Source of the DNA: Lindgomyces ingoldianus
Lineage: Eukaryota > Ascomycota > Dothideomycetes > Pleosporales > Lindgomycetaceae
Direction: 5' to 3'
DNA: 64,000 nt
Assembly (NCBI RefSeq): GCF_010093535.1
Contig: NW_022985169.1
Span: 1,663,527-1,727,526 of the forward strand
Part shown: piece after piece, positions 45,503 through 55,577 of the stretch
Numbering within the stretch: position 1 is the first letter of the stretch
Layout of the letters: each line of letters opens with the position of its first letter
The notes under the pieces: model-generated
Databases searched by the model: none
Told to the model about the DNA's origin: nothing
What the model saw: only the letters and a program-made list of their open reading frames with translations
Program-made: the position numbers and the translations under genes

Positions 45503-46489
45503 ACGTACCTAACAGGTTAGCCGGCTACACAGGTTAGCTGGCTACTTTTGCTAAGCCCCTACTAAACTCTACCTATCTACATAATGCCTTAACAACAACA
45601 CTAGATTAAATCTTCTAAAGAATGTTAGATATAGCTTACTTTTTAGGCTTTTAAATAAAACTTAAAACTCTTCTTATAACACGCTGCAGCTATTTATAAT
45701 GTCTTTTATATAACACTAAGTAATTAACGCGCTAGACAGCCTTTACAAGTAAAATGCTAGCCTAAATTAAGAAATCTAACTAAGTTTAAAAAAAAGGTAG
45801 TTATTAAGTACATACTTAAGCTTATTACACGCAGATTTTCTTTTAGGCTTATAGCTATAGCTAATATAGCTAATTCCTTGCGCGTAGAGTGTAATCTAGG
45901 CTAGGTTAGCTTAAACTAGCCTAGTATGTAAGTTAAGCACTACTCTAAGTTTATAATAAAGTTTAATTATAAGTATAATTATAAAAAAGCACTTTATAAA
46001 AATTTAGAGGTTATCTAAAGCTAGTTTTACCTAGTAGCTAACATAAAAGCTAAGTATAGTATGTAGAATAAAGACACATATAACTTTAATAAGTTAAGCT
46101 TTATAATAGGCTAGATATTAACTAAAGTAGTTATTATAGCTTTAAAGAAATAAAGACAGCTAAAGGTAATATAGTAAAGTAATAAAAAGTAAATAATAGT
46201 TATTTAAAGCATTAATATAATAAAGTAAGCTATTTTACTTTTTATTACTTTTAAAAGCTGTTATTATTTTTTTACCTAGTATTAAAAAAAATCTGCTTTA
46301 AAACTAGGTTATTATAGTCTCTAAAAACAGCTGGATAATAAATAAGCTTAGGCTATAGTAGTTAAAGCACTTTAATAAGCATTAAAAAAAGTTATAAGCG
46401 CTTATTAGCTTTTTATTATTAATAGCTATAAAAGCTATAACTTACTTAATTTTTAGTAGTACTATAAAGAGAATAATATTATTACTATT
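45503..46489 (+). mobile_element. Second pogo family, copy 2 (3' truncated)
   Basis: Same family as 38,251-39,532 and same start (ACGTACCTAACAGGTTAGCC after TA at 45,501-45,502), but more heavily mutated. It ends at the insertion of foldback copy d at 46,490. The sequence beyond copy d does not continue this element, so its 3' part is missing. Confidence 0.7.
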
Positions 46490-46491
46490 TA

Positions 46492-47591
46492 ACGTACTTC
46501 ACGGGCGAGTTGCTCACACACCTGAGTTGCTTACTTTTGCTAAGACCCCACTAAACTACTCTTCCTACACTAATGCATTCCTAACAACACCACTTAGACG
46601 CGCTAAAAGAACATAAGATATAGTTTACGCTCTAAACTTTTAAATAAGACATAAAACTTTTAAAGAAACGTGCTATAGCTACATATAAGGTCTTATAAAT
46701 AATAATAAATAACTATAGCACTAGATATCCTTTACAAGCTAATTCTATAGCTAACTTATAAAGGCTACGCAATAAAAACAAGCAGGTAATTATTAAGACT
46801 ATACTTAAGCTATATGCGTAAGGATTTTCCCCTTAAATAGCATTTATAGCTAATATAGCTAATTCTTTGCGTGCTAAGCAAAATCTAGGCTATGTTAGCA
46901 TAAACTAGCCTAGTACGTTTGTAAAGTGTTATTTAAAGCTTAAAGTAAAGTTTTAAGCGCAAGTATAGTTAATAGATGTTTAGCTTATTATAAAGCCTGT
47001 TTTACTAAAGTTGTACATGTTATTATCCTAGATGCTATGCTTAGCTTTAATATTCTTTATAAGGCTAAACCTGTTCTAAATTACCCTAGGACTCTTGTAA
47101 AGAGCTCTCTTATAGTTGTACTTACACTTAAATGTTACTTTAAGCTCTAAATAACGCTTTATAAACGTACTAGGCTAGTTTATGCTAACATAGCCTAGAT
47201 TTTGCTTAGCGCGTAAAGAATTAGCTATATTAGCTACAAATGCTATCTAAGGGGGAAATCCTTACGCATATAGCTTAAGTATAGTCTTAACAATCACCTG
47301 CTTGTTTTTATTACATAGCCTTTATAAGTTAGCTATAGAATTAGCTTGTAAAGGTTGTCTAGCGCTGTAGTTATTTATTATTATTTATAAGACCTTATAT
47401 ATAGCTATAGCACATTTCTTTAAAAGTTTTGTGTCTTGTTTAAAAGTTTAGAGTGTAAACTATATCTTACATTCTTTTAGCGCGTCTAAGTAGTGTTGTT
47501 AGGAATGCATTAGTGTAAAAAAAGTAGTTTAGTAGCGTCTTAGTAAAAGTAAGCAACTTAGGTGTGTGAGCAACTCGCCTGTGAAGTACGT
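46492..47591. mobile_element. Pogo-derived foldback element, copy d
   Basis: 1,100 bp, ends ACGTACTTCACGGGCGAGTT and its complement, TA on both sides (46,490-46,491 and 47,592-47,593). Same arms and same inner junction as copies a and b. The left terminus is the least RIP-mutated part (GGGCGAGTTGCTCACACACC). Confidence 0.85.
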
Positions 47592-47599
47592 TAATTATA

Positions 47600-47837
47600 T
47601 AACTTATATATAATTAAGTTTATAAGCTTATGTAGAGGATAAAATAGCCTAGCAGTAGCTGTTTAGAAGATTAGATGAAGTAACTCTGCTATCTAAGAGA
47701 GTTAAAGGCTCTTCTTATATACACTAAGCTTTAGAACATAATATATCTAGATCCTAAGCTGTGTCCTAGGCTCTAAGCTCTAGTCCTAGGCTCTAAGCCC
47801 TAGCTAAGGCTCTTAGTATACGCGACACACCCCCTAG
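47600..47837 (-). repeat. LTR fragment with adjacent purine tract, minus strand
   Basis: On the minus strand a purine tract (TAGGGGGTG, 47,828-47,836) is followed directly by TGTCGCGTATACTAAGAGCC (47,827 downward), a typical polypurine tract and LTR start. The LTR contains GTGTATATAAGAAGAGCC, a TATA-like block, and matches 19,716-20,000. The same tract/LTR junction occurs in the small element at 49,158-49,575. Confidence 0.55.
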
Positions 47838-47948
47838 GTGAGCTACGCAGCTGCTTACCTGCGTAGAGCGTTAACTTAGCTTATTAGAGCAGCGCTGCGC
47901 ATTCACTCTATGTTTATGCTTATTATGTATTGTTCTTAGTAATTCTAG

Positions 47949-48020
47949 TGCTTGTTGCCTTAGGCAGCGCGATGCTTGTATCCCTAGGCAGCGCAATGCT
48001 TGTTTCCCTAGGCAGCGCAG
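47949..48020 (+). repeat. Three 24-bp tandem repeats
   Basis: Units 47,949-47,972, 47,973-47,996 and 47,997-48,020, each TGCTTGTNNCCYTAGGCAGC plus GCRN. In the plus frame they encode LVALGSAM, LVSLGSAM, LVSLGSAG within a 63-codon open frame (47,930-48,121). No gene context supports that frame, so I list it as a repeat. Confidence 0.8.
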
Positions 48021-48189
48021 GTTACGTGGGTGCTATAACTGCTGTAATAAAAGTAAATAAATTTTTTTACTTCTTAAAGTTCTTTTCTATAAGTCTAACT
48101 AACATACTATGTATAAGTTAATGCTTTTAAAAGCTTTAAAAATAACTTTAAACCTGTCTGTAATCTCTACTAACATGCATCTATAGCTT

Positions 48190-48545
48190 AACAAAGCTAA
48201 AAGAGCTGCCTGCGCGCGTGCTGCCGCTCTGCGCCCACCCCCCGCAAGCCCGCGCCCACCACCCCCCGCCGGCCTCCCCCTAGTGTGCTCCGCGCACAGT
48301 CCTGTCTAGGCTGCATAAAGAGTGCGCTTGCAGGGCGCTCTAGTAGAGAGTGCTATAATTCCGCCTCTAGCAGTTCACGCTGTTAACGCTGTTCCTCTAG
48401 GCACAGTTGCCTGCCCCTGTAAGCCCTGTAGCAGTGTGTGGGGTAATCTAGTGTTAACCTATTTGCTATTTGCAGTCCCCCTGTTGCTGTCATCTATGCG
48501 CAGCGCCTTGTTGCAGCCCATGTTGCAGAGGACAAGCAGGTAAGC
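48190..48545. other. C-rich island in the AT isochore
   Basis: GC-rich on a 49-kb AT-rich background. 48,225-48,290 is a strand-asymmetric C tract (GCGCCCACCCCCCGC, CCCACCACCCCCCGCCGGCC). An open frame at 48,322-48,543 (73 codons, Leu/Val/Ala-rich) lies in it. No recognisable protein. It may be the internal part of the LTR element whose purine tract is at 47,828, or single-copy DNA spared by RIP. Confidence 0.5.
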
Positions 48546-49157
48546 TTCTCTGCAGAGATTGTGTGTTATACCCTAAATTAGACTAACAAGCTATAGGCTG
48601 TGTTCTAGCTTTAGCTAGTTATTTAAGCTTTACTTTAAAAAAAATATAGTTAAAAAAAAAGTAAAGTAACATTTCCTCTAGGCTCTTAGTATGTTGCTAG
48701 CGCGCTAAGAAGCTCTTAGGTAAGCTTATTAATCTTCTTATAGTTTAAGTATTTTATGTTTTTGCGCATCTTATGTACTAAATCCATACTTAAACTTTAT
48801 AGCATAGAGGAATGTTCTTACTAGTAGATAAACCTTTTATTTTTAAGTAGTATAAAAATATTTTTACTATTAATAATTAACACTTTTTTTAAAAGCTTTT
48901 TTTAAACGTTTTTAAAGTTAAAAAGCTGCTTAAAGTGCTTAAACTACTATCTTAGTAACTTAAAAAAAACATCTAATTAGCTAATAACAGCAAGAAGAAG
49001 GCCTCTACACTAATTACTAGTAATAAAGATAAGAAGAAGGATTATACTAAAGATAAATTAGTTATAGAGGTTGCTGCGCCTACTCTAGCCTAAAGTTAAC
49101 ATAGCAGGCAGATTAACCTTTCTAGAAGGTTTCTTATATAATAAATTAGTTAATTAG
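48546..49157. repeat. AT-rich, no recognisable content
   Basis: RIP-like composition, stops in all frames and a few Lys-rich frames (e.g. around 48,990-49,060, SKKKASTLITSNKDKKKDY), but nothing I can assign to a family. Confidence 0.4.
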
Positions 49158-49575
49158 TATTGCGTTTGCTAAAAGGTTAACCTTCTAGCTAGCGCAGCAG
49201 AAGGATATATATAGACAGATAGCTGTATGCAACACACCCCCTAGCTTAAACTGTGGAACAAGAGAGGTAAAACATAGTGAAACAACCTTAACACACCCTC
49301 CTAGCCTAAGCAGAAGAACTTAGAGACAGATCTAGTAAGGTAGCCTCTATAATAGACGCACTGCCTAAATGCTTTTTACTAAGCATAGAAATTAAACACA
49401 CTATGCTTAAAGATAATGTAATCTTTTTAGTAGAATAGGGGTGTAAAATTTTTTTAAGCGCTAACTATCTACACTACGCTGCAAACTAGGCTTATAACTG
49501 TTGCGTTTGCTAAAAGGTTAACCTCCTAGCTAGCACAGCAGAAGGATATATATAGACAGATAGCTGTATGCGACA
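49158..49575 (-). mobile_element. TRIM-like miniature LTR element
   Basis: 418 bp in all: two 77-bp direct repeats (49,158-49,234 and 49,499-49,575; ancestral form TGTTGCGTTTGC...TATGCRACA) around a 264-bp non-coding core, with a perfect 5-bp target-site duplication ATTAG (49,153-49,157 and 49,576-49,580). The repeats carry GGATATATATAGACAG, a TATA-like box. On the minus strand the core ends GCTAGGGGGTG directly before the repeat, a polypurine tract and LTR junction also found at 47,827-47,837. It has no coding capacity and so would depend on another element. First-repeat differences are G-to-A or C-to-T. Confidence 0.8.
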
Positions 49576-49599
49576 ATTAGTAAGCTCTTTTTATAACTC

Positions 49600-49760
49600 T
49601 AGAAAATTGCTTTATCTTATAAGCTCTATAGAGCTGTACAGCTTTAAAAGTTAATAGAGATAACATCTTAAAACCGTGCGCTACGAGGGGCCGTGCGTTA
49701 GGCGATGAAACACGGTAGGGAGCTAGTTAGAATTTAATTATTCTATTAAATTTTAGTAAT
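49600..49760. other. Isochore boundary
   Basis: Composition changes within about 150 bp from AT-rich, TAG-dense sequence to normal-GC sequence with CpG and CpA restored (GTGCGCTACGAGGGGCCGTG at about 49,675). Nothing RIP-like is seen from here to 63,907. Confidence 0.7.
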
Positions 49761-50505
49761 GAAAAAAAACAGCTGAGGAACGCTTAAAATATTTCTAATT
49801 TTTGCACGTAATAAATTACAAACCCTTGTCCTCCTGCTTCCTTTTACATGGCCTGTGCCTCTAGAGGTGCCTGACGTTGGATGTTCGTCTAACTATGTCT
49901 TGTAACAGGAACATACACACAGGCAAGGCTACATTGTTTTATTGCGCACTTTCTTTGTTGAGTATATCTAACGCCCTACCCTTTACTATCCCAACTATTA
50001 CATCCTTGAAGACTATTCATTCCTCCTCCCCCCCGTGCTTGAATCGCCGCGTAACGCCATTATGTCATCGCGTCGTTTACATCGTTACCAATCTAGAATT
50101 TACACTCTCCACTCTCTAAATCCGGTTCCTGCAAACCGTTCTATCATGCTCTAGTCACATCCTATTTATGGTGGTAGGGAGAGAGCATGATGCAATGCGA
50201 TGTGATGAATTCCCATTTCCATGACAACATCTCATTCGACTCACTCGAAAGTGATGGAACGAAGATGTGCTGTGTCGATGAGGGGGGTTTCTCCTTTTGC
50301 GAACCCGAAACTCAAAGGTGACAGCTACAGCTACAGCAAATGTCCAATCTAGTTCTTTTTTATTTTTTAACTTCTTTCACCTTTTTAAGAGTAGTATTCC
50401 GCTTTCTTTCTTTTTTTTTTTGTTTGGGAGCATGTCTAGCCCTAAAAGTCAGCACACATGAGGCATTTTAAAGGACGGGAGAAGTTACTAGTGATTGTGC
50501 CTGTC
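49761..50505. other. Intergenic, normal GC
   Basis: Contains an 80-codon plus-strand frame (49,877-50,119) with a short hydrophobic stretch (FYCALSLLSISNALP) but no intron, domain or supporting context. Pyrimidine-rich DNA near 50,345-50,425 belongs to the 3' flank of the next gene, which is on the minus strand. No convincing gene. Confidence 0.5.
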
Positions 50506-53500
50506 CTAAAAGAAGGCGAGGGCAGCGAATAAAGCCAGGAGACCAACTTTGGCTACCGAGACCTTAAGGGCAGTTCCAGCGCTATGGTTCCAATTGGGAT
50601 GTGTGTATGTCGTGGACGGATATGTCGTGCTGGAGGACGAATATTTGGTTGCTGAAGAGACCCCGGAGATATCGGTAGATGAAGGCAGGGAGGAGGGAGA
50701 GGAGATCAATGATCTGGAGGGCGCTCGAGAGGCAGAGTGAGTGATGATTTTGAAAAGAGGGGAGGAGTGAGTAGATTTGGAGAGAGACATGGTGGTCGAA
50801 TTTTTCGTTGTTGAAGGCAACTCAGAAACGTAGGTGACTTTGAGTAAAGAGGCGGAAGAGGTGATAAACGGCCCGGACGGAGTGATGACTTTGATGAGAG
50901 GGGAGGAGTGGGCGGATCTGGAGGGAGATACGGAGGACGGATCCTTGGTTGTCGAAGAGACCTCGGGGACTTTGGTAGATACAGGCAGGGAGGTGGACGG
51001 GTAGGTCAGCAACCCAGAGGGAGAATGAGAGGCGGAGGGAGTGATCATTTTGAAGAGAGGGGAGGGGTGAGTGGACCCGGAGAGAGGTTTGGAAGATGAA
51101 CCTTTCGTTGGTGAGGGCAGAGAGACGGAGGATGTGATAAAAGGCCAAGAGGGAGTGATGAGTTTGAAGAGAGTAGTGGGGTGGGAGTATCCGGAGAGAG
51201 ACACGTAGGACGAATTTTTGGCTGTCGAAGAGACCTCGGGGACGTCGATAGATAAGGACTGGAAGGTGGAGGAGGTGATCAACAACCCGTAGGGAGAATG
51301 AGAGGCGGAGGGAGTGATGATTTTGACGAGAGGGGAGGGGTAGGTGGATCTGGAGAGGGACACGGAGGACGAATTTTTGTTTATCACAGAGATTTCGGAG
51401 ATTTCGGTAGAAGAAGGCAGGGAGACGGAGGGAGTGATGCTTTTGAAGGGGTGGAAGGGGTGAGTGGGTCCAGAGAGAGATACAGAGGACATGATGGGTG
51501 ATGACTCATTTCCCACTCCAGACCCCAACTTCGTGACAGTGTGGAATCTAGTGCTGGTAACTACCGAACTTATAGAGGACATGAAAGCAGAATCCAGAGC
51601 CGTGGGGTGTGCATCGGTCGGGGGAACGATAGAAGAATACCCTCCTATTGTACCATTGGAAATCGTAGAAGGTGCCTGACGTGAGGTTTCCACACTGCCG
51701 TGCTGCTTTTTATGACCTGTTGGAACCGGAATTCCTGGGGTAAGAGAAGCTCTTGAAGTGCTCACAGACCCAGTGGGGACAGGCGTTCCAGGTGTGGAAA
51801 TACCTTCAGACTTTTCGCTAGGAATCACAGATTCAGTTCCGGCCGAGGGAACTGGAATAGTGGCCAGTGTGATGATGTTCGTCTCGATGGCCGTCTCTTT
51901 GAATCCACCCTCACACGTCATACATAGGACAGTAGTTGTGATATTAGTCGAGGAGTGAATCGTAACCACTGCGATATCCGTTTTGATATCCACCCTCGTC
52001 TCCTGCGGCGGTTGGGAAACCACCGCGGTAGATTGAATCACCGTAACATTACCACTTTGCATCTGATATCTAGTGGGATATGGTTCCACATACCCCTGAG
52101 GAGCTAAAGATGGTTCATCTAGAACCGTAGTGGGGCCGCAAGGCGCTGAATCCGGATTGCAGTGCTGCTTTTGGCTAGAGCTAGACACTATCCTGAAACT
52201 GGGAGGTGGTGGCATGACTGGAGTATAGCTGGGCTTCCCCCAGGAAGGGGGCAACGACGGTCGAATGACCCTGTGACCTGATTTACCCCAAGAAGTCGGC
52301 AACTTTGGCTGAGCATGGAAGTGGTTAGATCCGACCGAGGAAGAAAGAAGCGTCCGTGTGCTGCGGGAAGGGCTCAAAGTTTTTGTCCTCCAAGAGGTAG
52401 GCAACAACGGCATGACCAGAGTTCGGCTGGGCTTTCCCCTGAAACTTGGCAACGTGGGCACAACGAGAGTCCAGTTGGAAGTGTTTGTGGGAGGAAGTAG
52501 TGCCTTGGTTCCATTTATGTTGGTTGGTGCCAGGTATACCCTGCTCGTGCTGGTACTCTTTGGACGAGTTACAGCACCGAAACTCATCCAGAATGCAGGG
52601 CTCATGGAGCCTCCGGTGTACGGCATGAAAGCCCCACTGGATGCTGTGAGCGTCATAGTCGAAGCCGTAAACGTACCATTATACGTAGCGCTTAGAACGA
52701 TAGTCGTTTCGTAAAAAGTTGGAGGCGTGAGTTTTCCTAACCAACTAGTAACAGGTTCCACATACGATATATTGGAGGGAGTCGTTGTTGTGTTCAGGTT
52801 CGGGGGTAATTGCGATGACGTAGGTTTACTAACACTAACAAAGACCGTGCTATTTTTGTATGGAGGCGTGGGGAGGGCTTTGGACATCCACGAGGGCCTG
52901 GGGACATTAACAGCAGCCGATGTGTTATAAGTAGCCGACACCGGCTGCGAGGTAAGGGCTGGAATGGTTAAGCTCAAGGCTGAAGAAGCTCGGGTAGCAA
53001 CAGAAGTCGAAGAAGTCACAATTGTATGCTTGTGTGTCCAAGTCCTCGGTGCAGTCCTCGAAGCATTCCAGCTCCTCGTTGGCGTCTGATTGGACGTGTG
53101 AATCCAAGTAGTAGAAAGTATGACATAACTTGACATATCTACCGAGGTTGGAGCATCAGGATCCATGAATTGACTGAGAGAGTTGACTGGAGCATTGACC
53201 TCCGCTGTCGTAATGAACGGCAGAACCCTACTCCCATGTACAGGGCTGCTGGTGTCTGGAGGAAGTGTCGGGGTGCTATAGACACCAGACGATGAAGGGG
53301 TTGCAGGAGAGGGTACTGTTTCAAGAACTGACAAGCTTGACAATGATTGTTCGCTAATAGGCACCAGGAGGGTGGAAGTCAACGAGGGGTTTGTGGAGCT
53401 ACTGGGGTTTAGCACAGCTGCAGGCAACAACGAGCTCGAGGGCGACGGCTCAACAGTGGGCATAGAGGAGACAGTGGAAGCCCCCGAAGAGCTACTCATT

Positions 53501-54720
53501 CCTGACGGCAGGATTAGGCCCACCCTCTTCACATTCACCGCCCCCCAGACCGAATCGTCAGCCTTTGCTGGCATGAGCTGATCCTTGAGATAGCATGGGT
53601 TATACTCGGGACTAAAGTGCTTGTATGAAACGGCAACACATCGCGGTTCCTCGTCGCAGGCCGAGAGACAGGTGGTCAGGTCATTGACGTACGTCGGGTT
53701 GATGGAAGAGTCACCGCCGTAGTAGTCGGCTGCGCATTCCAGGTGGTATTCTTGTTGACCGTAGCTGATTACCATTGTATGATTGTATTCGGGGCACGTC
53801 GCTTGAACTACGGTGCTGTCGACGGTGGGCAGAGGGGCTTCCGAATAGTAGCTTGGCGAAGAGGAGGTAGAGAGTTCCAGAGATGTAGCTGATGGTGCGC
53901 CGACAGGGGCCATCACCCATCCAGAGATAAGGGCAGATGGCGCCGGAGCTATCATGTGGTCAGAAATCTCTAAATAGATAGAAGGAGCAACAACCTACGA
54001 GCACCATACGCTACAGAGACAGAGACGCCAGAGAACACCACCTCAGGCGTTACAGAATTTGGAGCCCGGGAGATAGAGGTAGCGCCAGATGGAGCAGGAG
54101 CTATTTCATTATAAGCACGTACTGCACAACGAGCAAGGAGCGATGTCAAACTTACGAGCACCATGGGCCACCAGTACAGAGATGGTGGGAAATTCCAGCT
54201 CCGGCATCTGCGACGCTGGAACAGAAGAATCCGAACTAGAAGAGAGCGAGGCCGTAGGAGTGACAGTGGATTGGGCCACAGCAGTGGTGTCCTCCTCTTC
54301 AGCGAAGGTTTCATACAGCTGTCCATTGCTAATGGGGCTAGCTTGTCGGGCGGCAAGCTGCCCAGCTGATTTGGGAGAAATTGGAAGGATCTCTATGGCT
54401 GTGCCAGAAAGAATCGAGCAGTCCAATCCTAGATAGCATAGTTAGATCCACCCGGCGACGGAAATAGCTATGGAGAACCACATACCCCAGGGAAAAGAGG
54501 ATCTTGATTGAATGCAAGTAGTCGGTCTTTCAACCGAGGCTGGGACGAGTGGAGAAGGAGAGACAGAAGAGGGTGCGTTTGTACCTAGGGATCTTCAGCT
54601 TCAAAATTTCTTACACAGGAATTGCCTAAGTTTATTCATACCTTGCGGCCGCTGATGCGGCAGCGCCGCACAGCCGCCGCAGAACACAGCAATGGGCAAT
54701 AATGTCCAAAGTGCTTGCAT
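50506..54720 (-). CDS. Secreted PAN-domain, mucin-like GPI-anchored wall protein
   Basis: Not a recognised named protein; the architecture is that of a fungal cell-surface glycoprotein. Preferred model, five exons: 54,642-54,720, 54,486-54,539, 54,156-54,428, 53,999-54,100, 50,506-53,948 (1,316 aa). All introns are phase 1, with good sites (the 57-bp intron at 54,429-54,485 has CTAAC; the 50-bp one at 53,949-53,998 has CTGAC). The signal peptide is MQALWTLLPIAVFCGGCAA. A PAN/apple-like Cys module (CPEYNHTM, LECAADYYGG, CLSACDEEPRC, NPCYLKD) lies at about residues 239-330; such modules bind protein or sugar. About 950 Ser/Thr/Pro-rich residues with N-glycosylation sites and repeats follow. The C-terminus (VSVAKVGLLALFAALAFF) is a GPI-attachment signal. 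Uncertain: the 54-bp exon 2, and a 55-bp intron at 54,101-54,155. The upstream minus-strand flank (54,721-54,860) is CT-rich, as in fungal promoters. Confidence 0.85.
50641..51504 (-). repeat. Six degenerate Ser/Thr-rich protein repeats
   Basis: Within the last exon of the mucin-like gene, roughly 45-55-residue units recur: SLSGxTHPxxxFKxITPS followed by SASHSPSGLL or SWPFITSSVSL and by EVSSTTKN. At least six units are seen, and every second one has the PFITSS form. This suggests duplication of a two-unit block. Length variation between strains is likely, as in other fungal adhesin-like genes. Confidence 0.75.
53949..54155 (-). repeat. Tandem duplication of an exon-intron unit in the mucin-like gene
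   Basis: The exon end TGGTGCTC plus its donor GTRRGTT, the intron (55 and 50 bp), and the next exon start (TAGCTCCKGCKCCATCTG) occur twice in a row, giving exon 53,999-54,100 (34 codons). The protein shows VAHGA at one exon end and VAYGA at the other, and APAPSGATS versus APAPSALIS at the starts. Both introns are phase 1, so the extra exon keeps the frame. Confidence 0.65.
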
Positions 54721-55577
54721 CTTGCACGTATTCTTCCGCTGTTCTGTGTTGAATTTCCTGCTTTCGCGTCCGGGGTAAAGAGAGAAGAGAAAAGAATATT
54801 GCAGAGAGAAGAAAAAGCAGGAGAGAGACAGCAGTTGAGAAAGGAAAGGCTCTGGGTTATTTAGGGTAGCTAATGCTTGTGATCTCCTTTCGAAATCGTG
54901 TCCTGAGGAAGGAGGGTTGTTACATACCGCAGGCCCCGACGTGTTAGCCTCAGCTGGGGCTCCTCCGGTCCACTAGGGATGTTGGGATATCGGATCTGAG
55001 GGAATTGAAGATTCAAGCACCGAAGTGGTTGACATGCTTTCGAAGAATATCCAAAAATTGGGATTTGAATAATTATCTGTGTGAATAAAATGCTTCATTT
55101 GTTTTTGGAGCTCCGATATTATCCACATATACCACACGGATATATGAAAAGCCAATGTGTATTTTGGTATCATAAACCCTTCAATATGCGTCTCTTTGAT
55201 CGCCCACCCAAGCAGAATGGGCTTTGAGTGCATCGGAAACTAGTGCTTGAGTTAATAGGCTGTCGATTGAATTGTAGGGAGGTTTCTTAGCTCTCCGAAG
55301 ATGGCGTTGGGAAAGGGGGTTATTACTCACCACACTCATAAACCATGGCACCTTCCCAAGACATGAGGATACCGAACCCACTTTTATAAGGAAATGTCGC
55401 AACGAAGCCAGGGGATACAAATCCTAACATTTCAAGCAGGTATGATGCAGACTTCTCAACCCCAGAGAAATCCGCAATCCAAACTCATAAAACTCATCCA
55501 ATCCATCGAACGTGCACCCACTACACGCCACACACCACATACCACGTACTCTTCGAGCCAAAACACTCAAGCTAGCC
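54721..55577. promoter_or_regulatory. Intergenic, includes upstream region of the mucin-like gene
   Basis: 54,721-54,870 read on the minus strand is pyrimidine-rich (CTCTCTCCTGC, TTTTCTTCTCTCTGC), typical of a fungal core promoter and 5' UTR. Nothing recognisable in the rest; open frames of 70-90 codons there show no domain. Confidence 0.4.

Noticed and set aside
49877..50119. 80-codon plus-strand frame with a hydrophobic stretch, possible small secreted protein
   Set aside because: The hydrophobic stretch begins about 20 residues in after a charged start, there is no Cys-rich mature part, and nothing else supports a gene.
50549..53581. Many plus-strand frames of 60-118 codons
   Set aside because: Shadows of the Ser/Thr-rich coding sequence on the minus strand.
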